Shown in pieces: positions 16,537 to 24,127 of a DNA stretch of 64,000 nucleotides. Position numbers and translations under genes: made by a program. Location: NCBI RefSeq assembly GCF_015169395.1, contig NZ_CP063458.1:6014001-6078000 (forward strand), given 5' to 3'. This stretch comes from Humisphaera borealis. GTDB taxonomy: Bacteria > Planctomycetota > Phycisphaerae > Tepidisphaerales > Tepidisphaeraceae. Position 1 is the first letter of the stretch. Every line of letters starts with the position of its first letter. Below the pieces are notes generated by a model. That model ran no database searches, was not told the DNA's origin, and saw only the letters and a list, made by a program, of their open reading frames with translations.

Positions 16537-17979
16537 TCAGCCCGCCACCAGATCCCTTCCGATTTCCCACACGTTTCCAGCGCCCATCGTCACCACCAGG
16601 TCGCCTTGGCCGATCGTCGCTTTCAGATACTCGACGATCGCCGGAAAGTTGGCCAGGTGGATCGCGTGCTGCCCGCTGGCGTTCACACGTTCGACCAAGT
16701 GCTGGGCGCTGATTCTGCTCTTTTCTTCCTCGCTGTCGCGGACGAAATAGATGTCCGGCACGATTGTTTCATCCGCCGACGCAAAGCTGGTCGCGAAGTC
16801 TTCCAGCAGGAACCGCGTTCGGCTGTGCTGGTGCGGCTGGAAGACGCAGAACAGCCGCTTGGGCTGATACCGCTCGCGTAACGCACGCAATGTGGCGCGG
16901 ATTTCCGTCGGGTGATGGCCGTAGTCGTCGACGACCATGGCGCTGTTGCATCGGCCCATCTCAGTCATTCGGCGGTCCACGCCGGTGAACCTGCCGATCA
17001 CGTCGGCCGCCGCCTGGGGGTCGATCCCACAGGCATGACACGCGGCGACCGCCATGGTTGCATTAAACAGGTTATGCGCGCCGGGAATCGAAAGCTTGAT
17101 CGTCGCCGCAGCTTTTCCTTTGTAGACAATCTGGCCGGCGTGCCGACCGCTGTCGATCGACGTGACACGCGTGCTCCAGGTCGCCTCGCGGTCGATCGCC
17201 ACCCATTCAACGGGGGTCGGCAGGTCGCCCAGCGCCTGGCCCACGCGGGCGTCCTGGCCGTTGGCGATCAGCAGGCCGTCCGGCGGGACGAGCTGCGCGA
17301 ACCGGCGGAACGACTGCACGATTTCGTCAATGCCCGAATAGCAGTCGAGATGGTCTTCTTCAATGTTCAGCAGCAGCGCGACGGTCGGTCGAAGGTTGTG
17401 GAAGCTGCGGTCGTACTCGCACGCCTCGGCGACGAAGGACTTGCCCGTGCCGCTGCGACTGCCGACGCCGCCGAGCTGCGGCGACGTCCCGCCGACGACA
17501 AAGCTCGGATCGGCCCCGCACTGCGTCAGGGCGTACGAGATCATCGCGGTGGTCGTGCTCTTGCCGTGCGTGCCGGCGACGGCGACGCCCAGCCGTTCCT
17601 GCATCACCTGGCCGAGCATCTCGGCGTACTTGATCGACTTGATGCCGTACCGCTTGGCGGCAAGAAACTCCGGGTTCGCCTCCGGCACGGCCGCCGTGCG
17701 AACCACGAGATCGACATCCGCCGACAGCAGCTCGCCGAGCTGAGAGCGCGAGACTTTCACGCCGCGTTTGATCAGGTCGAGGGTTTGTGCGTTGGGGTTA
17801 GGATCCGAGCCGGTCACGACCGCGCCGCAGTCGAGCAGAATGCGGGCAAGCCCGTTCATGCCGGACCCGCCGATGCCGATGAAATGCACCCGTTTCCCGG
17901 CGAACCGGCTGGGGAGCGCTTTGCCTTCGGAGGATGTGACGCGCGAATCCATTCGCGATGGGGTGTAGACCTGTTCCAT
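16537..17979 (-). CDS. murC: UDP-N-acetylmuramate--L-alanine ligase
   Basis: A 480-residue Mur ligase that adds L-Ala to UDP-MurNAc. The N-terminal dinucleotide-like motif is HFIGIGGSGMNGLA. The ATP P-loop is VAGTHGKSTTTAM. EACEYDRSFHNLRP and NIEEDHLDCY carry metal and carbamyl-lysine-region residues, and DDYGHHPTEI is the MurC-specific DYGHHPxE motif. The frame extends upstream, but that part translates a GGGCTTCAGCCC hairpin (WAEAHPT), so I chose ATG 17979. The TGA stop lies inside GGGCTGAAGCCC, a hairpin core used elsewhere in the window. Confidence 0.94.
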   Translation of the reverse strand: MEQVYTPSRMDSRVTSSEGKALPSRFAGKRVHFIGIGGSGMNGLARILLDCGAVVTGSDPNPNAQTLDLIKRGVKVSRSQLGELLSADVDLVVRTAAVPEANPEFLAAKRYGIKSIKYAEMLGQVMQERLGVAVAGTHGKSTTTAMISYALTQCGADPSFVVGGTSPQLGGVGSRSGTGKSFVAEACEYDRSFHNLRPTVALLLNIEEDHLDCYSGIDEIVQSFRRFAQLVPPDGLLIANGQDARVGQALGDLPTPVEWVAIDREATWSTRVTSIDSGRHAGQIVYKGKAAATIKLSIPGAHNLFNATMAVAACHACGIDPQAAADVIGRFTGVDRRMTEMGRCNSAMVVDDYGHHPTEIRATLRALRERYQPKRLFCVFQPHQHSRTRFLLEDFATSFASADETIVPDIYFVRDSEEEKSRISAQHLVERVNASGQHAIHLANFPAIVEYLKATIGQGDLVVTMGAGNVWEIGRDLVAG

Positions 17980-18016
17980 GGTCGCGAGGGATGGTAACGG
18001 ATGTTTCGACAGAATT

Positions 18017-18181
18017 GTAGGGTGGGCTTCAGCCCACCGAGCCGTATTCGAAGATGAATCCTGTCCGCCGGAGGACACCGCTCTCGATCACGATAGATCG
18101 GCTTTCAACCCCTCGATAGACGAACGAAAAGGAACACAACCGGGAGCGTCGAGATATGCGATGGGCTGAAGCCCACCCTAC
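18017..18181. repeat. Inverted pair of GTAGGG/TGGGCTTCAGCCCA hairpins, murC-murG gap
   Basis: One copy at 18017-18038 runs forward and one at 18161-18181 runs in reverse. Each is itself a hairpin and the two can also pair with each other. The reverse copy begins 4 nt after the murG stop on the minus strand. No gene lies between them. Confidence 0.9.
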
Positions 18182-18184
18182 AAA

Positions 18185-19300
18185 TTACGAAGCCAATCCC
18201 ACCAACAACCGCGCCACGCGCTCGGCCGCGTCCGGCTTGCCGATCGCCTTGGCGGCGTCGGCCATCTTCTGGCGCTTGCCGGCGTCGTACATGAGCTGTT
18301 CGATGACCGGCTGAAGCTTCGCCGCGTTCTTGGCCCGGTCCTTCTCGTCGTCCAACAGCACCGCGCCGCCGGCCGACACCAACTGCTCGGCGTTCACCTT
18401 CTGGTGCATGTCGCGGTGATACGGGTATGGCATCAGGATCGAAGGAATGCCGCACGCCGTCAGCTCGGCGCAGCTGCTGGCACCGCTTCGGCTGATCGCC
18501 AGGTCCGTCGCCGCCCACACATCGGCCATCGCGGGGGTGAAGTCGATCACCCGGCTCGTGACGCTCAGGTCGCGGTACCCGGCGCGGACGGCGTCGGCGT
18601 GTTCGCGGCCGGACAGGTGCAGCACCTGCCAGCCACGCAGCGACATGCCCCCGAGCATCGTCAGCACCGCTTCGTTCACTGTCCGCGCGCCCAGCGAGGC
18701 ACCGGTCACCACCAGCGTCTTGAGCATCGGATCGATGCCCAGCCGCTTGGCGGCTTCGTCGCGCGGCGGCGGGGCGGTGATGTCGCTACGGATCGGGCAG
18801 CCGGTCATCTGCAGCTTGCCCCGGGCCGACGATCCGACAAAACCCGACGTCGCCTCGAACTGGCAACAGACGGCCTTCACCACGCTCATCAGGAATTTAT
18901 TGGCTTTCCCCGGGATGACATCGGGGTTTAGCACCGCAGTGGGGATGCCCTGGGCGGCGGCCTTCTTCACGGCCACGCCGGCGGCGTATCCACCGAGGCC
19001 CAGTACGGCGGCGGGGCGGCGGTCGGTCAGCAGCTGCTTGACCAGGTCCTTCGTCTCGCGCCAGCTCTTGTAAAACTTCAGCAGTCCGCCGACCGAACTG
19101 ACCGGCGGCACGATCGGCTGGGGAATGAACTCGAATCCCGTCGGCTTCAGGATGACCGCATCGATCTCCCGCTGCGTGCAGAGGAAGACCGGCCGCACGT
19201 CCGGAAGCACGGCGCGCATCGCCTCGGCGACCGCAATGCCCGGGTACAGATGTCCGCCGGTGCCCCCGCCGGCGAGAAAGATGGTCAACGGTTCGGCCAT
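18185..19300 (-). CDS. murG: Lipid II synthase MurG
   Basis: A 371-residue GT28 glycosyltransferase transferring GlcNAc to lipid I at the inner face of the membrane. The N-terminal GGGTGGHLYPGIAVAEA acceptor motif, VTGASLGARTVNEAV and ISRSGASSCAEL, with the UDP-GlcNAc-binding LMPYPYHRDMHQ(K)VNA stretch, are all present. Its length is normal. It lies downstream of ftsW and its lipid II product is the substrate of FtsW-type synthases. Confidence 0.95.
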   Translation of the reverse strand: MAEPLTIFLAGGGTGGHLYPGIAVAEAMRAVLPDVRPVFLCTQREIDAVILKPTGFEFIPQPIVPPVSSVGGLLKFYKSWRETKDLVKQLLTDRRPAAVLGLGGYAAGVAVKKAAAQGIPTAVLNPDVIPGKANKFLMSVVKAVCCQFEATSGFVGSSARGKLQMTGCPIRSDITAPPPRDEAAKRLGIDPMLKTLVVTGASLGARTVNEAVLTMLGGMSLRGWQVLHLSGREHADAVRAGYRDLSVTSRVIDFTPAMADVWAATDLAISRSGASSCAELTACGIPSILMPYPYHRDMHQKVNAEQLVSAGGAVLLDDEKDRAKNAAKLQPVIEQLMYDAGKRQKMADAAKAIGKPDAAERVARLLVGLAS

Positions 19301-19351
19301 GAGTGAGTCAAACAGAGTACGGCCAGAGGCTCCATCAGGCCAGCGAGCGCG

Positions 19352-19504
19352 TTAAATGATCTCGTCTTCGGCAGCCTCGCGCACGGCTTGTCGGAAAGCC
19401 GCGGTGCGTCGGGCCACGGTCGCTGAAACCTCGGTAAGCCACGCGATGAAGGTCTGCCACCGGAACCAGGGAGCCGAAGTGAGGAATGGTTGTGATATCC
19501 ACAT
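19352..19504 (-). CDS. Possible 50-residue protein between ftsW and murG
   Basis: A short frame starting MWISQPFLTSAPWFRW and ending REAAEDEII. AAGGAAG lies about 5 nt before the ATG. The ftsW stop is about 30 bp upstream and murG 51 bp downstream. It is amphipathic and Trp/Ala-rich with no recognisable domain. It could be a real cotranslated small protein or chance. Confidence 0.4.
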   Translation of the reverse strand: MWISQPFLTSAPWFRWQTFIAWLTEVSATVARRTAAFRQAVREAAEDEII

Positions 19505-19536
19505 CGTGTCTTCCTTCTGACAGTTCGTTGCCGCCA

Positions 19537-21123
19537 TCAGACCGCCGGAACCGCCTGCAGGGTCCGCCTTGGCGGACGCGACGACTTGGTTTGCCGATTC
19601 TCGCCCTGTTCTCCGTCGAGAGCCTCCGCGTCCGCCAGGGCGGACCCTACGAGAGCATCGGCCCGGGCGGATGCTGCGTTTCGCGCATGTCGTGTCACGC
19701 TGTATAGCAATCCGAGTGCGGCCGAGGTGATGACCATCCCGCTGCCGCCGGCACTGATAAGCGGCAGGCTCAGGCCCTTAGTCGGCACGCTCACCGTCGC
19801 GACGGCGATGTTGATCGCGGCCTGCAGGCCGACCATCGAAGCCACGCCGAACGCCAGCAACCGGCCAAAGTCGTCGCGGTTCCGCCGCATGGTTTCCCAC
19901 GCGACCAGCAGAATGCCCAGGTAAAGGGCGACCACGAGCACAGCGCCGCCCAGCCCGAGTTCTTCGCAGATCACTGCGAAGATGAAGTCGGTCGTGTCTT
20001 CCGGCAGGTAGCCGAGCTTCTGGACGCCATTGCCCAGACCCCGGCCGGTCAGCCCACCGGTCGTGAAGCTGAGCAGGCTCTGAATCATGTGGTATCCCTC
20101 GCCCTGCGGACTGGCGTAGGGATCGCGGAATGCCAGGATTCGGCGCAGGCGGTAGTCCTTGGCGGTGATGAACCAGATCGCGCCCGCAACCGCCGGGATA
20201 AGAATGATCGAGATGTGCCACAGTTTTACGCGCCCCGCGAGGAGCATCGTGAGAATGCACATCCCGATCAGCGCTGCGGTGCCGAAATCCTGGATGACCA
20301 CCAGCAGGCAGAGGATGCCGACCGCGGCGATCACCGGCATAAAGCCACCGACGAACTTCTGCATATCGGTCCGCGGCCGGGTCAGCCACCAGGCGGTGAA
20401 GATGACCGCGCCCCACTTGGCCAGTTCGCTGGGCTGAACCTGGATCGGCCCGAGCTTGATCCACCGCCGGGCACCGTTAATCGCCGTGCCGATGCCGGGA
20501 ATCAGCACCGCCACGCAGGCGGCCGTCGCGACGACCAATATCCAGAACACCGGCGAGGCGATCAACGGGCCATCGAAGCGTGCCAGCCTTCGGTAGTCGA
20601 TCCGCCCGACAACAAAGTAGAGCCCGGCCGCCAGCGCGACGTAAAGAAGCTGCTTGGAGCCCAGTTGCGTCCACCGCCAGAGGCCCGGGCGGGTGACGGT
20701 CAGTATCGTCGGCGCGCTTTCGACGCCTGATTCGTCCAATGCCGTCACGCGGTAGACCGCCGCGTCGCCCTGGGGGCCGGTCGCGTCGTGATACCTGGTG
20801 TGGGGTTTACGAAGGGTGTCGAGCAGATCAAACGGACCGGTATCGGACCGGCCGCGATAGATGCGATAGCTGACGACGGCCGAATCGCGATCCGGGCTCC
20901 AGGAGAGGTCGATGCCGTCGGCCGAGGCCGCCGCGACGACATTCACGGGCCGCGCCGGCGAGGTTTCCCGAGGCCCGGCAGGGTCGGGAGCAGGAGCGCG
21001 GACGATTGCGCCGCTGAGCGACGTCGAGGCGCTCTGCACCATCACGGTCCCGAACGCCAATAGCGCCAGAACACAGAGGGTCAGCAGGTCGCGCGACCGC
21101 AGACGATAGATCGAAGCTTCCAC
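19537..21123 (-). CDS. ftsW: FtsW with an inserted fibronectin type III domain
   Basis: A 528-residue SEDS glycosyltransferase that polymerises lipid II at the septum with a class B PBP. SEDS motifs are clear: NGARRWIKLGPIQVQPSELA, LPEDTTDFIFAVICEELGL (with the Asp of the catalytic loop) and PTKGLSLPLISAGGSGM, with about ten membrane helices. Unusually, residues 55-145 between helix 1 (about 12-31) and helix 2 form a fibronectin type III domain (DGIDLSWSPDRDS, VSYRIYRG, TRYHDATG, YRVTALDESGVES). This domain should face outward and may bind wall polymer or a divisome partner. The C-terminal 40 residues cross two GTAGGG-type palindromes. murD and ftsI are not in the window. Confidence 0.93.
   Translation of the reverse strand: MEASIYRLRSRDLLTLCVLALLAFGTVMVQSASTSLSGAIVRAPAPDPAGPRETSPARPVNVVAAASADGIDLSWSPDRDSAVVSYRIYRGRSDTGPFDLLDTLRKPHTRYHDATGPQGDAAVYRVTALDESGVESAPTILTVTRPGLWRWTQLGSKQLLYVALAAGLYFVVGRIDYRRLARFDGPLIASPVFWILVVATAACVAVLIPGIGTAINGARRWIKLGPIQVQPSELAKWGAVIFTAWWLTRPRTDMQKFVGGFMPVIAAVGILCLLVVIQDFGTAALIGMCILTMLLAGRVKLWHISIILIPAVAGAIWFITAKDYRLRRILAFRDPYASPQGEGYHMIQSLLSFTTGGLTGRGLGNGVQKLGYLPEDTTDFIFAVICEELGLGGAVLVVALYLGILLVAWETMRRNRDDFGRLLAFGVASMVGLQAAINIAVATVSVPTKGLSLPLISAGGSGMVITSAALGLLYSVTRHARNAASARADALVGSALADAEALDGEQGENRQTKSSRPPRRTLQAVPAV
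19558..19650. repeat. Inverted pair of TCCGCCTTGGCGGA hairpins inside ftsW
   Basis: GCAGGG + TCCGCCTTGGCGGA at 19558-19577 and its inverted partner at 19629-19650 lie within the last 35 codons of ftsW. They match the element at the greA stop (27822-27842). They are translated as LVGSALADAEA and SRPPRRTLQA. Confidence 0.85.
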
Positions 21124-21270
21124 TGCGCTTAGTTATCGGACGGAACGGGTGGGAATGTTGAACGTCGATCGTCGATTGTCGGAAAAGGCTGACGTGGGAT
21201 GAGGGGGCCGCACCGCGCGGCGGCACCGCACAGTCTGCCGACAATCAGCGCGCTACATCTCTGGATTGGC

Positions 21271-22413
21271 TCAACGTAACTTGATCGTCGCGAGCGACAT
21301 TGCCGCCAGCATCGCGCCGATCAACCAGAATCGCACCACCACCTGCGTTTCGGTCCAGCCCTTCTTTTGGAAGTGATGGTGGATTGGCGTCATGAGGAAG
21401 ATGCGCCGGCCCTCGCCGAAGCGCTTGCGGGTGTACTTGAAGTAGCTCACCTGCATCATCACGCTGACGGCTTCCATGACAAAGATGCCGCCGGCTAAAA
21501 CCAGCACCAGTTCGTGCCGGATCACGATCGCGACGTAGCCGATCAGTCCGCCCAGCGCCAGCGAGCCCGTGTCGCCCATGAACACTTTCGCCGGGTGGCA
21601 ATTGAACCACAGGAAGCCCAGGCACGCGCCCATCATCGCGCCGGAGATGACTGCCATTTGCCCGCTCGCGCGGATGTAGGGGACGAGCAGGTAGTTGGCC
21701 AGTTGCGGGATGCCGACAACCAGTGCCAGCACGAGAAACACAAAGCTGACGATCGCCATCGTCCCCGACGCCAGGCCGTCCAGGCCGTCGGTGAGGTTGA
21801 CGGCGTTGCTCGAACCCGTCATCACCAGCATCGCGATGACCAGGTACGCCGCCAGCGACAGGGGGACATAAACGTCTTTGAGGAACGGGAAGTAGAGCCG
21901 AGTCGCCTGCGGGATTTCTTCGCCGTGGCGATAGGTGAAGTAGGCCAGCAGCAGGCTCAGTCCGACCTGGAACAGGAGTTTTTCTCGCGACGTCAGTCCC
22001 TGCCGCGACCCGGTTCGACGGCCGGCGGTCAGTTTCAGCCAGTCATCGGTCGCGCCGACCGCGCCCAGCCAGACGACGCAGATTAGTGCCATGCGGACGT
22101 AGAAGTTCTCCAGATCGGCCAGCAGCAGCGACGTGAGGACGATCGCCGCGATGATCAGCAGGCCGCCCATGGTCGGCGTGCCTTTCTTGCTGGACATCAG
22201 CTTGTCCATCTCGGCCTGGTCGAACGTCGCCAGATCGCCGAGCTTCTGCCGGCGGAGCCACTCGATCACCCGTCCGCCGAAGACGATGACAATCAGAAAG
22301 CTGAGCACCAGTGCGGCGGCGCTTTGGAAGGTCGGAGCGTTAAAAACGCGCAGGAAACCCAGGCTGTGGCTTTCGAGCCAGTCTTCGAAGTATTGGACGA
22401 GGAGATAGATCAT
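21271..22413 (-). CDS. mraY: Phospho-MurNAc-pentapeptide translocase MraY
   Basis: A 380-residue polytopic enzyme that forms lipid I from UDP-MurNAc-pentapeptide and undecaprenyl phosphate. The catalytic signatures are present: KKGTPTMGG near residue 78, the DDW motif (GATDDWLKL), SNAVNLTDGLDGLA, VFMGDTGSLALGG and HHHFQKKGWTE. Length and about ten helices are normal. It starts 135 bp after the murF stop on the minus strand. Confidence 0.96.
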   Translation of the reverse strand: MIYLLVQYFEDWLESHSLGFLRVFNAPTFQSAAALVLSFLIVIVFGGRVIEWLRRQKLGDLATFDQAEMDKLMSSKKGTPTMGGLLIIAAIVLTSLLLADLENFYVRMALICVVWLGAVGATDDWLKLTAGRRTGSRQGLTSREKLLFQVGLSLLLAYFTYRHGEEIPQATRLYFPFLKDVYVPLSLAAYLVIAMLVMTGSSNAVNLTDGLDGLASGTMAIVSFVFLVLALVVGIPQLANYLLVPYIRASGQMAVISGAMMGACLGFLWFNCHPAKVFMGDTGSLALGGLIGYVAIVIRHELVLVLAGGIFVMEAVSVMMQVSYFKYTRKRFGEGRRIFLMTPIHHHFQKKGWTETQVVVRFWLIGAMLAAMSLATIKLR

Positions 22414-22428
22414 GAAGCTCAGAGTTCA

Positions 22429-22545
22429 AATGACGAATTGCGAAAAGTGAATGACGAATGAACCTTCAATACCCAATCGTTGCCGCTCTGGTCATCGCAA
22501 CGTGGAGTGTCATTCGCCAGTCGCTTTTCGCTATTCGCCATTCAG
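22429..22545. repeat. GACGAAT/ATTCGCCATTC-word inverted repeat, mraY-murF gap
   Basis: The left arm (22429-22461) reads TGACGAATTGCGAAAAG and TGAATGACGAATG; the right arm (22509-22544) reads CATTCGCCAGTCGCTTTTCG and ATTCGCCATTCA. The pairing is imperfect but continuous across most of the arm. Confidence 0.75.
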
Positions 22546-22548
22546 CTA

Positions 22549-23958
22549 TCACACCGCCGCACGCACGTTCACCTGGCACCGAAACGCCTCGATCGCTTGC
22601 GCCACCTTCTCCAGTCGAATGCCGCGCGAGGCTTTAATGAGCACCAGGTCGCCGGACTGAACATGGTTCGGAAGGTCGGCGGCGGCCTGCTCGGCGGTGT
22701 CATAGTGGACGACGGCAGCGGGGGACATTCCGCTGGCAACCGCCGCCTCAGCCATCAATTTGCTTTGCTCGCCGACACACGCCAGCCAGTCGACGATCCC
22801 GCTGCCGGCGAGTTCGCCGATTTCCTTGTGATAGCGTTCGCTGCTGCGGCCCAGTTCGCGCATGTCGCCGAGGACGGCAATCCGGCGACGGCCGACGTTC
22901 AGCGTCGCGACCGTTTCCAGCGCCGCCCGCATGCTGTTGGGGTTGGCGTTGTAGGCGTCGTTGAGGATGTGAATGTCGTGGACCGCCTTGAGCTGCAGCC
23001 GCATGTCGGGGCCGGTCGCGTGCCGCAGCCCTTCGAAGATCGCCTCTTCCGGCAATCCCAGACGACGGCCGACCGCGATCGCCGCCAGCGCGTTGGCGGC
23101 AGTGTGCCTTCCCAGCAGCGGGACGAACACCTCGCGATTGCCGTTGAGCATGAACCGCACGCCGGTGTCGTCGCACTGCACGTCGGCGGCGAACAGGTCA
23201 TTGTGATCGCCGAAGCCGAACGTCAGCCGCTTGCCCTGATAGTGCGACACGGCGGCGACCAGCTCGGCGTCGTCACCATTGACAATCAGCAGGCCCTTGG
23301 GCCCCATCCCCTGCGTGATCGCGGCGTTCTCCAATCGCACGCCGCGAATGTCGTCCAGGCCTTCGAGATGTTCCGCGCCGGCATTGGTGATGACGGCGAT
23401 ATCGGGCTGGCTCATCTCGGCCAGCGGTGCGATTTCGCCGTGGTGGTTGGTGCCGACCTCCAGCACCAAGTAATCCTGCGCCGGGTCGGCGGGGAAGATC
23501 GTCAGCGGCACGCCGACGTTGTTATTGAAGCTCTTGGGCGAAATGCTGCCCCGCAACCGGCCACACAGGGCCGCATGGATCAGCAGCTTGGTGCCGGTCT
23601 TCCCGTTGGACCCGGCGACCGCGATCACCTTCGATTTCATCTGCAGCCTGACGAACTTCGCGAGCTTGCCCATCGCGGCGTAGGTGTCGGCAACCTGAAG
23701 AACATAAACCTCCGCCGGAACTACAACGCCCTCAGGTACGCGCTCGACCACCAGCGCAACCGCGCCGCCATTCACCGCCTGCAAGAGATGCTCGTGGGCG
23801 TCGAACCGCTCGCCCCGCAGGGCGATGAAGACCGAACGCTTCTGCATCATCCGCGAGTCGGTGCAGACGGCATCAACGGTGGAAGCGTCTTCGGGAAGCA
23901 CGCAAAGCGGCTTGCCACCGACGGCCTGGCGAAGTTGTTGGAGGGTGATGGGACGCAT
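22549..23958 (-). CDS. murF: UDP-MurNAc-tripeptide--D-Ala-D-Ala ligase MurF
   Basis: A 469-residue Mur ligase that adds D-Ala-D-Ala. The P-loop is AVAGSNGKTGTK. Also visible are SFNNNVGVPLT, EVGTNHHGEI, the ADP-binding NDAYNANPNSMRAAL motif, and the C-terminal GDMRELG. All residues expected for the carbamylated-lysine ligases appear intact. It lies between murE and mraY, matching pathway order. Confidence 0.95.
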   Translation of the reverse strand: MRPITLQQLRQAVGGKPLCVLPEDASTVDAVCTDSRMMQKRSVFIALRGERFDAHEHLLQAVNGGAVALVVERVPEGVVVPAEVYVLQVADTYAAMGKLAKFVRLQMKSKVIAVAGSNGKTGTKLLIHAALCGRLRGSISPKSFNNNVGVPLTIFPADPAQDYLVLEVGTNHHGEIAPLAEMSQPDIAVITNAGAEHLEGLDDIRGVRLENAAITQGMGPKGLLIVNGDDAELVAAVSHYQGKRLTFGFGDHNDLFAADVQCDDTGVRFMLNGNREVFVPLLGRHTAANALAAIAVGRRLGLPEEAIFEGLRHATGPDMRLQLKAVHDIHILNDAYNANPNSMRAALETVATLNVGRRRIAVLGDMRELGRSSERYHKEIGELAGSGIVDWLACVGEQSKLMAEAAVASGMSPAAVVHYDTAEQAAADLPNHVQSGDLVLIKASRGIRLEKVAQAIEAFRCQVNVRAAV

Positions 23959-24000
23959 GTGTCACGCCGCCTGTCGGTAGCGAATGCTCGGGCAGAAGAG

Positions 24001-24108
24001 GCGAATATCGAACATCGAACTTCGAACACCGAACTTCGTATGAGGAGACTCGGTCTGGGCCCTTCCCATTCGGCGTTCGGTGTTCGGCGTTCGATGTTCG
24101 ATGTTCGC
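24001..24108. repeat. TTCGAACATCG/CGATGTTCG-word inverted repeat, murF-murE gap
   Basis: The left arm (24001-24038) is GAATATCGAACATCGAAC and TTCGAACACCGAAC; the right arm (24070-24108) is CGTTCGGTGTTCGG and CGTTCGATGTTCGATGTTCG. The gap holds no gene. Confidence 0.8.
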
Positions 24109-24127
24109 CTTTGATTTCATTGATGCC

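Noticed and set aside
17980-18078. An upstream start for murC
   Set aside because: The extra residues include WAEAHPT, the translation of the GGGCTTCAGCCC hairpin.
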